Shown here piece after piece: positions 6,746 through 15,377 of a stretch of DNA of 64,000 nt. The DNA comes from Corynebacterium mucifaciens (GTDB taxonomy: Bacteria; Actinomycetota; Actinomycetes; Mycobacteriales; Mycobacteriaceae): contig NZ_JAAXPF010000005.1 of NCBI RefSeq assembly GCF_012396315.1, positions 90,657-154,656 on the forward strand, read 5' to 3'. Under the pieces are notes generated by a model, which did no database searches, was not told where the DNA came from, and saw only the letters and a list, made by a program, of their open reading frames with translations. Position numbers and translations under genes: made by a program. Positions within the stretch are counted from its first letter, which is position 1. Each line of letters begins with the position of its first letter.

Positions 6746-9700
6746 TTAGGCGATGACCACCACGAGGTCGCCACCTTCCACCTTGGTGGGCTGGCTGAAC
6801 GCGATGCGTTCGACCTTGCCGTCCTTGGTGGCGGAGATCGCGGCCTCCATCTTCATGGCCTCGATGGTCGCGACCGGGTCGCCGGCCTTGACTTCGTCGC
6901 CCTCCTTCACCGTCACGGTGACGGCGCCAGCGAACGGCGCTGCGACGTGGCCGGGGTTGGAAGAGTCGGCCTTCTCCACCTCGGCGACGGAAGACTCCGC
7001 GGACTCGTCGCGCACGGTGATCGGGCGGACCTGGCCGTTGACGGTGAGGATGACCTGGCGCATGCCCTTCTCGTCCGGCTCGCTCACGGCGTCGAGGCTG
7101 ACCACGAGCGGCGGGCGGTTCTCGTCGATCTCGCCGTACCAGATCATCGTCTCCTCGCCCTCTTCGAGGCCGTAGAAGAACGCCTTGTCACCCAGCTGAT
7201 CGGTGATGCCGTAGGTGCGCAGGTGCTCCTGGTACTCGGCGTACTGCTTCGGGAAGAGCAGCTGGTCCAGGGCCGCGCGGCGGGTGGCGTGGTCCTCGGA
7301 CGCCAGGTCCCCGGCAAGCTCGTCCGGCACCTGGACGGTGTGGTCGACCTCGGAGCGGTTCGCCAGCGCCTTCTCGCGCAGCAGCGGCCAACCACCCGGA
7401 GGCGTACCAAGCTCGCCCTGCAGGAAGCCGATGACGGATTCGGGGATGTCGTACTTGCGCGGGTTCTCGGCGAACTCCTCCGGGCTGACACCCTGGCCCA
7501 CCAACTGCAGCGCCAAGTCGCCGACGACCTTGGACGACGGGGTGACCTTGGTCGGGCGGCCCAGGATCTCGTTCACGCCGGCGTAGTAGTCCTCGATGAG
7601 CTCGAAGCGGTCCTCCAAGCCTAGAGCCTTTGCCTGGGTGCGCAGGTTAGACAGCTGGCCGCCTGGGATCTCGTGCTTGTACACGCGGCCAGTTGGGCCC
7701 GGGATGCCGGACTCGAACGGCGCGTACACCTGGCGCACGGCCTCCCAGTAGGGCTCCATGTCGAAGACGGACTGCAGGTCGATGCCGGTGTCGCGCTCGG
7801 TGTTGGCGAATGCCGCGACCAACGCGGACATGGACGGCTGAGAGGTGGTGCCAGCCAGCGGCGCGGAAGCGACGTCCACCACGTCGGCGCCGGCGTTCGC
7901 CGCGGCCAGGTAGGTGGCCAGCTGGCCGCCCGCAGTGTCGTGCGTGTGCACGTGCACCGGCAGGTCGAAGCGCTCGCGCAGCGCGCCAACCAGCTTGGCG
8001 GCGGCAGCCGGGCGCATGAGGCCAGCCATGTCCTTGATGGCCAGCACGTGGGCACCGGCCTCGACGATCTCCTCGGCGAGGTTGAGGTAGTAATCCAGCG
8101 TGTAGAGGTCTTCGTTCGGGTCGAGCAGGTTGCCGGAGTACGCCATGGCTACCTCGGCGACGGTGGTGTTGGTCTCCAGCACCGCGTCGATGGCCGGGCG
8201 CATCTGCGAGACGTCGTTCAGGGCGTCGAAGATGCGGAAGATGTCGATGCCGGAGGTGGCCGCCTCCTGCACGAACGCCTTGGTCACCGAGTCCGGGTAC
8301 GGGGTGTAGCCAACGGTGTTGCGCCCGCGAAGCAGCATCTGGATGTTCACGTTCGGCATGACCTCGCGGATTTCGTCCAGGCGCATCCACGGGGACTCGT
8401 GCAAGAAGCGCATGCCCACGTCGAAAGTTGCGCCGCCCCACGCCTCCACGGAGGTCAGCTGCGGGGTCAGGTGGCCCACGTGCTTCGCCGCCGCCACGAG
8501 GGTGTTGGTGCGCACGCGGGTAGCCAGCAGGGACTGGTGCGCGTCGCGGAACGTGGTCTCGGTGACGCCGAGGGCGGTCTGGTTGCGCAGCTTCTCCGCC
8601 CACTTCTTCGGGCCGAGATCCAAAAGCTCGTCGCGGGAGCCGCGCGGCAGGTCGCCGTAGGTGTTCTCCGGCAGCTTTTTGGACGGTCGGATGTTGGTCG
8701 GGCGCGGGCCGTTGGGCTGGTTCACCGTCACGGACGCGAGGTAGTTAAGGATCTTGCCTGCGTCGTCGGCTGCCGCGGGCGCCTCCAGCAGGTGCGGGTG
8801 GTCGGCGATGAAGCCGGTGTTGATGCGCTCGTGGCGGAACTCCGGCTCGCTGAGCAGGGCGCGCAGGAACCCGATGTTGGTGGACAAGCCGTTGATGGTG
8901 AACTCGTTGAGGGCGCGCAGGGCGCGGTCCACTGCCACCTGGAAGTTGCGGCCGCGGCAGGTCATCTTCACCAGCAGCGAGTCGAAGTTCGGGGTGATCG
9001 TGGTGCCCACGGCGACGTTGCCGTCGAGACGCACGCCCGCTCCGCCCGGGGACTGGTAGCCGGTGACTACGCCGGAGTCGGGGCGGAAGCCGTTGGCCGG
9101 GTCCTCGGTGGTGATGCGGCATTGCAGCGCAGCGCCGTTGAGCTCGATGAGGTCCTGGGTGAGGTGGACATCTTCCAGCGAAGCGCCAGCTGCGATGTAC
9201 ATCTGGTTCTTCACGATGTCGATGCCGGTGACTTCCTCCGTCACCGTGTGCTCCACCTGCACGCGCGGGTTCATCTCGATGAAGACGTGGTTGCCGGCCT
9301 CGTCCACGAGGAATTCGACGGTGCCGGCGCCCTCGTAGTTGATTTCCTTGCAGAAGTTCACCGCGTCCTGGCAGATGCGCTCACGCTGCTCTTCGGTGAT
9401 GTGCTGGGCCGGGGCGATCTCCACAACCTTCTGGTGGCGGCGCTGCACGGAGCAGTCGCGCTCGAAGAGGTGGACCACGTTGCCGTAAGAGTCGGCCATG
9501 ATCTGCACCTCGATGTGCTGCGGGTTGATCACCGCGCGCTCGATGTAGACGTTCGGGTCGCCGAACGCGGCTTCCGCCTCGCGGGAGGCCTCCGCAGCAA
9601 GCCTCTCGACGTCCTCCGGCTTCTCAATGAAGCGCATGCCACGGCCGCCACCGCCAGCGACGGCCTTGACGAACACGGGGAACTCGAACTCCTTGGCGTA

Positions 9701-10174
9701 CTCCGCCAGCTGCTTCGGGTCTGCGGACGGCTCAGAGTCCTTCAGCACCGGCAGGCCAGCCCGCTCCGCGGCGTGGACCGCGGCCGACTTATCGCCGGTG
9801 AGGTCGAGGGTCTCCGGCGATGGGCCGATGAACTTGATGCCGCTGTCGCGGCACGCGCGGGCGAGCTCGGCGCGCTCGGAGAGGAACCCGTAGCCGGGGT
9901 ACACCGCATCCGCGCCGGTCTTCTTTGCCGCCCGGATGATTTCGTCGATGTCCAGGTAGGCCTTCACCGGCTGGCCCGGCTCGCCGATCTGGACTGCCTC
10001 GTCAGCGAACGGGCGGTGGAAGGAGTTGCGGTCTTCGCGGGGATAGACGGCAACCGTCTTCGCGCCGGTCTCAAACGCTGCTCGGAACGCACGAACGGCG
10101 ATCTCGCCGCGGTTTGCCACCAGGATCTTGTTAAAGCCGGGTAGGTCGTGCAGAGGAAGATTGTCCGGGTTCAT
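6746..10174 (-). CDS. pyc: Pyruvate carboxylase
   Basis: At 1142 residues this is full length for a single-chain Pyc. In order it has a biotin carboxylase domain (about 10-470, with AVAGGGGRGMRF and FIEMNPRVQVEHTVTEE), a carboxyltransferase barrel (about 540-810, with GGATFDVGMRFLHE and FRIFDALND), the allosteric/tetramer linker, and a biotinyl domain with TIEAMKMEAAI near the C-terminus. It makes oxaloacetate from pyruvate, bicarbonate and ATP for anaplerosis. AAAGGAG lies before the ATG. A GCAAA-N4-TTTGC palindrome immediately precedes that site. Confidence 0.97.
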   Translation of the reverse strand: MNPDNLPLHDLPGFNKILVANRGEIAVRAFRAAFETGAKTVAVYPREDRNSFHRPFADEAVQIGEPGQPVKAYLDIDEIIRAAKKTGADAVYPGYGFLSERAELARACRDSGIKFIGPSPETLDLTGDKSAAVHAAERAGLPVLKDSEPSADPKQLAEYAKEFEFPVFVKAVAGGGGRGMRFIEKPEDVERLAAEASREAEAAFGDPNVYIERAVINPQHIEVQIMADSYGNVVHLFERDCSVQRRHQKVVEIAPAQHITEEQRERICQDAVNFCKEINYEGAGTVEFLVDEAGNHVFIEMNPRVQVEHTVTEEVTGIDIVKNQMYIAAGASLEDVHLTQDLIELNGAALQCRITTEDPANGFRPDSGVVTGYQSPGGAGVRLDGNVAVGTTITPNFDSLLVKMTCRGRNFQVAVDRALRALNEFTINGLSTNIGFLRALLSEPEFRHERINTGFIADHPHLLEAPAAADDAGKILNYLASVTVNQPNGPRPTNIRPSKKLPENTYGDLPRGSRDELLDLGPKKWAEKLRNQTALGVTETTFRDAHQSLLATRVRTNTLVAAAKHVGHLTPQLTSVEAWGGATFDVGMRFLHESPWMRLDEIREVMPNVNIQMLLRGRNTVGYTPYPDSVTKAFVQEAATSGIDIFRIFDALNDVSQMRPAIDAVLETNTTVAEVAMAYSGNLLDPNEDLYTLDYYLNLAEEIVEAGAHVLAIKDMAGLMRPAAAAKLVGALRERFDLPVHVHTHDTAGGQLATYLAAANAGADVVDVASAPLAGTTSQPSMSALVAAFANTERDTGIDLQSVFDMEPYWEAVRQVYAPFESGIPGPTGRVYKHEIPGGQLSNLRTQAKALGLEDRFELIEDYYAGVNEILGRPTKVTPSSKVVGDLALQLVGQGVSPEEFAENPRKYDIPESVIGFLQGELGTPPGGWPLLREKALANRSEVDHTVQVPDELAGDLASEDHATRRAALDQLLFPKQYAEYQEHLRTYGITDQLGDKAFFYGLEEGEETMIWYGEIDENRPPLVVSLDAVSEPDEKGMRQVILTVNGQVRPITVRDESAESSVAEVEKADSSNPGHVAAPFAGAVTVTVKEGDEVKAGDPVATIEAMKMEAAISATKDGKVERIAFSQPTKVEGGDLVVVIA

Positions 10175-10186
10175 CGGGCTCCTTTC

Positions 10187-10200
10187 GCAAAGGGGTTTGC
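10187..10200. promoter_or_regulatory. Palindrome GCAAA-GGGG-TTTGC in the pyc leader, possible operator
   Basis: A perfect 5+4+5 inverted repeat sits just upstream of the pyc ribosome binding site. TTTGC/GCAAA half-sites are typical of RamB/PrpR-family regulators, one of which is encoded at 14115. Assignment to a specific regulator is inference. Confidence 0.4.
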
Positions 10201-10274
10201 GGTCATAAGGTTACGGGCAGTTTAATACAGATCACATCTTTTCCGGGCCGCTTCGGGGGAAAGCGTGGGGGTAC

Positions 10275-10310
10275 AAAACGCGGGCCACCGTTCACGGCGA
10301 CCCGCGTTTT
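10275..10310 (-). terminator. Terminator of the prpDBC operon
   Basis: Perfect 10-base arms AAAACGCGGG (10275-10284) and CCCGCGTTTT (10301-10310) lie just past the prpC stop. The minus-strand reading ends in a short T run. Confidence 0.7.
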
Positions 10311-10328
10311 CGGGGGTTGGGGTGCGCT

Positions 10329-11474
10329 CTAGCGCTCCACGTGGCGTTCGTCCGGGCCGTTGTAGGCGGACAGCGGGCGGATGAGCGAGTTGTTCTCAAA
10401 CTGCTCGATGATGTGCGCGGTCCAGCCCGTGATACGCGACATCACGAACAGCGGGGTGAAGAACTCGATATCGAAACCGAGAATGTAGTACGCGGGCCCC
10501 GAGGGGAAATCCAGGTTCGGGCGGATGTGGATGGAGGTGTTGTCGTACATGGTCTTCGCCATGATGTCGTACATCTCCACCCACTTCTGCGCGTCCTTTT
10601 CCGGGTGCTCCGCCGCGAGCTTCTTAAAGGCGGCTTCCATGGTGGGCACGCGGGAGTCGCCATTTTTGTACACGCGGTGGCCGAAGCCCATGACGAGCTC
10701 CTTGTTCTTCAGCTTGTCCAGGCACCACTGCTCCGCCTTCGCTGGGTCGCCGATCTCTTCCATGTGGTGCATGACAAACTCGTTGGCGCCGCCGTGCAGC
10801 GGGCCCTTGAGCGCGCCGATAGCGCCGGTGATGGCGGACCAGCCGTCGGACATGGTGGAGGCGATGGTGCGGGCGGTGAACGTCGAGGCGTTAAAGGAGT
10901 GCTCGGCATAGAGGATCATCGTCTTCTCAAACGCCTCGATGTCGCTCGGGATGTTGGCGGGGGAATTCTCCTCGTCGCCGAAAACCATCCAGAGGAAGTT
11001 CTCGGAAAAGCCCTTTTCCTTGCTCGGCGCGATGTAGTCCTTGCCCTGCCGGCGGCGGATATCCGTGGCCACGATCGTGGGCAGTTTGGCCAGGAGCTTG
11101 CGGCCGATGGACTGCAAGTGGGCTGAGTCCGTGGTGAACTTCTCCGGGTCCTCCGCACCCAGGTAGGACACTGCGGTGCGCAGCACGTCCATCGGGTGGC
11201 AGTCCTTCGGCATGAAGTTGATCACCTGGATCAGTTCTTCATCGATGTCGCGGTTTTCCATGCAGCCGCCGCGGAACTCCGCCAGCTGCTCGTCGTTCGG
11301 AAGCTCGCCGTTCCACAGCAGGTAGGCCACTTCCTCGAAAGTGCAGTGCTCTGCCAGTTCCTGGACCGGGTAGCCGCGGTAGAGCAGCGAGTTGGTCTCC
11401 GGATTCACCTTGGACACGGCGGTGTAGTCTGCGACGACGCCGTTGAGGCCCTTGCGGATGTCTTGCTCGGTCAT
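10329..11474 (-). CDS. prpC: 2-methylcitrate synthase
   Basis: A 381-residue citrate synthase-fold enzyme. It contains the conserved LLYRGYPVQELAE near the N-terminus, GPLHGGANE (active-site histidine), LVMGFGHRVYKNGDSR (second histidine), and an aspartate region near the C-terminus. Its position behind prpD and prpB identifies it as the methylcitrate synthase that condenses propionyl-CoA with oxaloacetate, rather than gltA. The ATG follows AAGGAGAG. It is the last gene of the operon, 39 bases after prpB. Confidence 0.94.
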   Translation of the reverse strand: MTEQDIRKGLNGVVADYTAVSKVNPETNSLLYRGYPVQELAEHCTFEEVAYLLWNGELPNDEQLAEFRGGCMENRDIDEELIQVINFMPKDCHPMDVLRTAVSYLGAEDPEKFTTDSAHLQSIGRKLLAKLPTIVATDIRRRQGKDYIAPSKEKGFSENFLWMVFGDEENSPANIPSDIEAFEKTMILYAEHSFNASTFTARTIASTMSDGWSAITGAIGALKGPLHGGANEFVMHHMEEIGDPAKAEQWCLDKLKNKELVMGFGHRVYKNGDSRVPTMEAAFKKLAAEHPEKDAQKWVEMYDIMAKTMYDNTSIHIRPNLDFPSGPAYYILGFDIEFFTPLFVMSRITGWTAHIIEQFENNSLIRPLSAYNGPDERHVER

Positions 11475-11513
11475 GGTGGATCTCTCCTTGTTGGGTTTGG
11501 GGGGGTGTGGGGC

Positions 11514-12437
11514 CTACTTCTCAAAGGTGGAGCTGTAGGTGTCCTTGGAATAGGTGAAAACGGACTGGTCGAACTGGTTGTACTCCTCGTACCGGACGAG
11601 TTCGTAGAGCCGGGAGCGGTGCTGCATCTTGTCCAGCCACGGCACCTGGGTGCCGGTTTCGGCCATGTCGCGCAGCATCTCCTCGGTCTGGCCCATGGCG
11701 ATGCGGAAGGTGGTCACTGGCCAGATCACCGCGTTGTAGCCGAGGTCTTTCAGTTGTTTGGCGCTCAGCAGCTCGGTTTTGCCGAACTCGGTCATGTTCG
11801 CGAGCAGAGGCGTATCGACGGCCTCACGGAACTTGGCAAAGTCCGCCTCGGAGTACAGCGCCTCGGTGAAGATGAGGTCGGCGCCGGCGTCCGCGTAGGC
11901 CTTGGCGCGCTCGATGGCCTCGTCGATGCCCTCGATGCCGGCGGCGTCGGTGCGCGCGCAGATGACAAAGTCGTCGTCCTGGCGCTCGCGCACTGCGGCG
12001 GTGATGCGGCGCACCATCAGGTCGGTGGGCACGACTTCCTTGCCGTCGAGGTGGCCGCAGCGCTTCGGGTTGACCTGGTCTTCCAGGTGCAACGCGGCTA
12101 AGCCTGCGGCCTCGAATTCGGCGACGGTGCGGGCGGCGGACATCGGCTCGCCGAAGCCGGTGTCCGCGTCGATGAGCACGGGCAGGTTAGTGGCGCGGGC
12201 GATCTGGCCGCCGCGGTTGGCCACCTCGCTCAGGGTGGTCAGGCCGATGTCCGGCAGGCCCAGGTCGTTGGCCACCACGGCACCGGAGACGTAGACGCCG
12301 GAGAAGGCACCGATGTCCTCGATCAGCCGGGCGGTGAGGGGGTTGAAAGCGCCAGGCAGGGTGGTAATTGCCTCCCCTGCGAGCGAGCGGCGCAGCGCCT
12401 TGCGGCGTTGGCTCGGGGTTGTTTCAGGTGCGAACAT
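11514..12437 (-). CDS. prpB: 2-methylisocitrate lyase
   Basis: A 307-residue member of the isocitrate lyase/PEP mutase family. Visible signatures are LPVLIDADTGFGEP (metal-binding aspartates) and NPKRCGHLDGKEVV (the catalytic KRCGH loop, about residue 124). It splits 2-methylisocitrate to pyruvate and succinate. The ATG shares a base with the prpD stop (TAATG), so the two genes are translationally coupled. The reading frame stays open far upstream inside prpD, but the coupled ATG is the only sensible start. Confidence 0.95.
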   Translation of the reverse strand: MFAPETTPSQRRKALRRSLAGEAITTLPGAFNPLTARLIEDIGAFSGVYVSGAVVANDLGLPDIGLTTLSEVANRGGQIARATNLPVLIDADTGFGEPMSAARTVAEFEAAGLAALHLEDQVNPKRCGHLDGKEVVPTDLMVRRITAAVRERQDDDFVICARTDAAGIEGIDEAIERAKAYADAGADLIFTEALYSEADFAKFREAVDTPLLANMTEFGKTELLSAKQLKDLGYNAVIWPVTTFRIAMGQTEEMLRDMAETGTQVPWLDKMQHRSRLYELVRYEEYNQFDQSVFTYSKDTYSSTFEK

Positions 12438-13948
12438 TAGAAGATGCCTCCCGGGATTGTGTCGGCGACGGCCAACGTTGCGTCGTTGACGCGGATATTC
12501 AGCTCGGTCAGGTCGGTGAGGTTTTCCAGGTCCTGCGCGGCGGCGAGGAAGCGGTCTTGCTCCTGCGTATCGACGATGCCTTCGGCGAGCGTGCGGAATT
12601 TGGCGACGTAGTTCTCGCGCACGAACGGGCGGGCGCCGAGCGGGTGGGCATCCGCCACGGCCATCTCGTCCTCGATGACGGTGCCGTCGTTGAAGGTGAT
12701 CACCGCACGCGCGCCGAACGCCTTCTCGTGAGGGTCGGTCGAGTGGTAGCGGCGGGTCCACCCGGGGTCCTCCACCGTGGAGATCTTGTGCCACAGCTCC
12801 ACCGTTTCGGGGCGGTTCGCGCGCTGCGGGGTGTAGGAATCCACGTGGTGCCACGCGCCGTCTTCAAGCGCGACCGCGAACATGTACATGATGGAGTGGT
12901 CGAGGGTCTCGCGGGAGGCGGACGGGTCCATCTTCTGCGGGTCGTTCGCACCGGTGCCGATGACGTAGTGGGTGTGGTGCGAGGTGTGCAGCACGATGGA
13001 GGCGATGTCGGCGGTGGTCTTGCCTGCGTCCGCGATGGTCTGCTTCATGCGGCGCGCGAGGTCGATCGGCGCCTGCGCCTGGTATTCGGCTGAGTGCTCC
13101 TTGGTGTAGGTATCCAAGACCGCCCGCTTCGGCTCGCCGTCGCCCGGCAGCGGGACGAAGTACGTGCGCTCCGGCGAGTGCAGCATCCACGCGATCACGC
13201 CGTCCTCGCCTTCCCAGATCGGAGCCGGCGCGCCCTCGCCGCGCATCGCGCGGTCCACGGCTTCGATGGCCATCTTGCCGGCAAACGCTGGGGCGGACGC
13301 CTTCCAGGAGGAGATCAGGCCCTTGCGGGACTGCCGCGTCGCGGTGGTCGTGTGTAGGGCCTGGCCTACCGCCTGGTAAATGGTGTCCACGTCCAGGCCG
13401 AGCATGGTGCCGATGCCGGCGGCGGCGGAGGGGCCGAGGTGCGCGACGTGGTCGATCTTGAACTCGTGCAGGGAGATGCCCTTGACCAGGTTGACCTGGA
13501 TTTCGTAGCCGGTGGCGATGCCGCGGATGAGCGCCTTGCCGTCCAGGCCCTTGTGCTGGGCCACCGCCAGGATCGGAGGGATGTTGTCGCCCGGGTGCGA
13601 GTACTCGGCGGCGAGGAACGTGTCGTGGTAGTCCAGCTCGCGCACCGCTGTGCCGTTGGCGAACGCGACCCACTCCGCGGAGTAGGTGCCGTCCTCGCCG
13701 AAGATGAGCGAGCCGTTGTTGTCGGCTGGGTGCGCCTTTGCCATGGCGCGGGCCACAGCTACGGGGCGGCGGTTGTAGGAGGCGACGGCGACCGAGGCGT
13801 TATCGATGACGCGGTTGATGATCATCTCGCGCGTCTCTTCCGGCACCTCCACCGGGTCGGCGGCGACTCTGGCGATCTTGTACGCCAAATGCTCCTCTAT
13901 CGGAAAATCCTCGGCGGACTTGTGTGTGCGAACTTCGTGGTTGATCAT
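12437..13948 (-). CDS. prpD: 2-methylcitrate dehydratase
   Basis: A 503-residue MmgE/PrpD family enzyme, first gene of prpDBC. Recognisable blocks include [33 protein letters not shown] and [24 protein letters not shown]. It dehydrates 2-methylcitrate in the methylcitrate cycle. The ATG with AAGGAGAG upstream is chosen over an open frame extending 18 codons further. It is transcribed divergently from prpR across 166 bases. Confidence 0.95.
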   Translation of the reverse strand: MINHEVRTHKSAEDFPIEEHLAYKIARVAADPVEVPEETREMIINRVIDNASVAVASYNRRPVAVARAMAKAHPADNNGSLIFGEDGTYSAEWVAFANGTAVRELDYHDTFLAAEYSHPGDNIPPILAVAQHKGLDGKALIRGIATGYEIQVNLVKGISLHEFKIDHVAHLGPSAAAGIGTMLGLDVDTIYQAVGQALHTTTATRQSRKGLISSWKASAPAFAGKMAIEAVDRAMRGEGAPAPIWEGEDGVIAWMLHSPERTYFVPLPGDGEPKRAVLDTYTKEHSAEYQAQAPIDLARRMKQTIADAGKTTADIASIVLHTSHHTHYVIGTGANDPQKMDPSASRETLDHSIMYMFAVALEDGAWHHVDSYTPQRANRPETVELWHKISTVEDPGWTRRYHSTDPHEKAFGARAVITFNDGTVIEDEMAVADAHPLGARPFVRENYVAKFRTLAEGIVDTQEQDRFLAAAQDLENLTDLTELNIRVNDATLAVADTIPGGIF

Positions 13949-14114
13949 GCGTCTCTCCTTGGCGAACCGGCCATGATGGTGCGCCTCATAGTAGGGGCAC
14001 AAATGTGTTACAGGTCATAGCTACGTTTGCGGAATGTTGCGTCCACGGAAGCTGTAGATTGCGAAGTGTTGTAAAACTGCAGCTCATCCAAGGCATCGAG
14101 GAGGCGAAAAGGCG
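13949..14114. promoter_or_regulatory. Divergent prpD/prpR promoter region with TTGCG repeats
   Basis: The gap contains three spaced TTGCG elements (in GTTTGCGGAATG, ATGTTGCGTCC and GATTGCGAAGTG, about 14029-14077). They resemble TTTGC half-sites of PrpR/RamB regulators. A TACTAT -10-like box reads toward prpD (around 13990). Operator assignment is inference. Confidence 0.45.
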
Positions 14115-15374
14115 GTGGCGAAGCTCTATGCGGGGGGACAGATCCGGACGCTGCGCACAGCACGCGGGCTCACGCAGGCAGATATGGCACGCGCCCTGGA
14201 CCTCTCTACGAGCTACCTCAACCAGCTAGAAAACGACCAGCGCCCGCTCACCGCCTCGGTGCTTGTGCAGTTGACCACCGTCTTCGGCGTGGACGCGGCC
14301 TTTTTCTCCGGCGACGCGGAGCGCCGTACCGCCGCGGAATTGGCAGAACTCATCCCGGACATCTCCGAGCGGGACCTCGCCGCCTTCGCCCGCTCGTACC
14401 CCGCCATCGCCGACGGAGTGCGCAGCATCCCCGCCCGCCTACGCGGCGACTCCCCCAACCCATACGAGGCCACCCGGAACTTCTTCCAGAAGCACGGCAA
14501 CTACTTCCACGGGCTCGACACCGCCGCCGAGGCGCTGGCCGCCAACCTCGGCGGCCGCCAGATGCGGCTCACTCGTCTCGCCGCTGCGCTGGACAGGGAC
14601 TTCGGCTACCCGGTCCGCTTCAATCAGCAGGTCCAGGGGCGAAGCGTCGTCGATACGCAGCCGCGCCAAATCAGGCTGCGCGCGGGTCTGACTGAGGCGC
14701 AGCAATGCTTCGAGCTCGCATACCACTACGGCACGCTGTCGGCGTCCGAGGAGATCTCGGAGCTAACTGTGCCTATCGACGACCCTTCGGCCCGCACCGT
14801 GACCGCCCACGGCCTCGCGCAGTACTACGCCGCGGCCGTGACCATGCCGTACGCGGAGGTTCTCGCCGCCGCCAAAGAGACGCGCTACGACATCGACGTG
14901 GTTTCCGCCCGCTTCGGCACCGGCTTTGAATCCACCTGCCAGCGCCTAGGCACCCTGCAGCGGCACGGGGCGCAGGGCGTGCCGTTCGTGTTCATCCGCA
15001 CCGACCGCGCGGGCAACGTGTCCAAGCGCCAGGCCACTGCGTCGTTCCACTTCTCTAGCTCCGGCGGGACGTGTCCGCTCTGGGTGGTGCACCGCGCCTT
15101 CGAGACCCCCAACCGGGTGACGCGGCAGGTCTCCTCCACCCCCGACGGCCGGACGCACCTATGGGTGGCGCGCATGGTGCAGGGCCCGGCTGTGGGTTTC
15201 GGGCTCCCCCGGCGCGAGCACGCAGTCGCGCTTGGGTGCGACGCGGCGCACGCGCACGAGCTGATTTACGCCGACGGGCTCGATGTGGACCCGGCGTCGG
15301 CAACGCCGATCGGACCGGGGTGCGCCGCCTGCCCGCGCACAAACTGCCCGCAGCGGGCGTTCCCTGCCTGGTAG
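14115..15374 (+). CDS. prpR: PrpR/RamB-type XRE regulator of the methylcitrate operon
   Basis: A 419-residue regulator starting at a GTG behind GAGGAGG. Residues about 8-62 form an XRE helix-turn-helix (IRTLRTARGLTQADMARALDLSTSYLNQLEND). The middle matches the degenerate IrrE/M78-like sensor of short-chain acyl regulators (QCFELAYHYGTLSA at the former zinc-site position, without HExxH). The C-terminal domain ends in a cysteine-rich CAACPRTNC. Mycobacterial PrpR senses propionyl-CoA and activates prpDBC; divergent placement supports the same role here. It seems somewhat shorter than typical family members. Confidence 0.87.
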   Translation: MAKLYAGGQIRTLRTARGLTQADMARALDLSTSYLNQLENDQRPLTASVLVQLTTVFGVDAAFFSGDAERRTAAELAELIPDISERDLAAFARSYPAIADGVRSIPARLRGDSPNPYEATRNFFQKHGNYFHGLDTAAEALAANLGGRQMRLTRLAAALDRDFGYPVRFNQQVQGRSVVDTQPRQIRLRAGLTEAQQCFELAYHYGTLSASEEISELTVPIDDPSARTVTAHGLAQYYAAAVTMPYAEVLAAAKETRYDIDVVSARFGTGFESTCQRLGTLQRHGAQGVPFVFIRTDRAGNVSKRQATASFHFSSSGGTCPLWVVHRAFETPNRVTRQVSSTPDGRTHLWVARMVQGPAVGFGLPRREHAVALGCDAAHAHELIYADGLDVDPASATPIGPGCAACPRTNCPQRAFPAW

Positions 15375-15377
15375 CGC

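Noticed and set aside
7673..10144. 823-residue open frame on the plus strand opposite pyc
   Set aside because: Shadow frame of pyc; no motifs, no ribosome binding site, and it is fully covered by the recognised enzyme.
12437..12854. Extended start for prpB inside prpD
   Set aside because: The frame is open by chance. The ATG coupled to the prpD stop gives the normal methylisocitrate lyase length and N-terminus.
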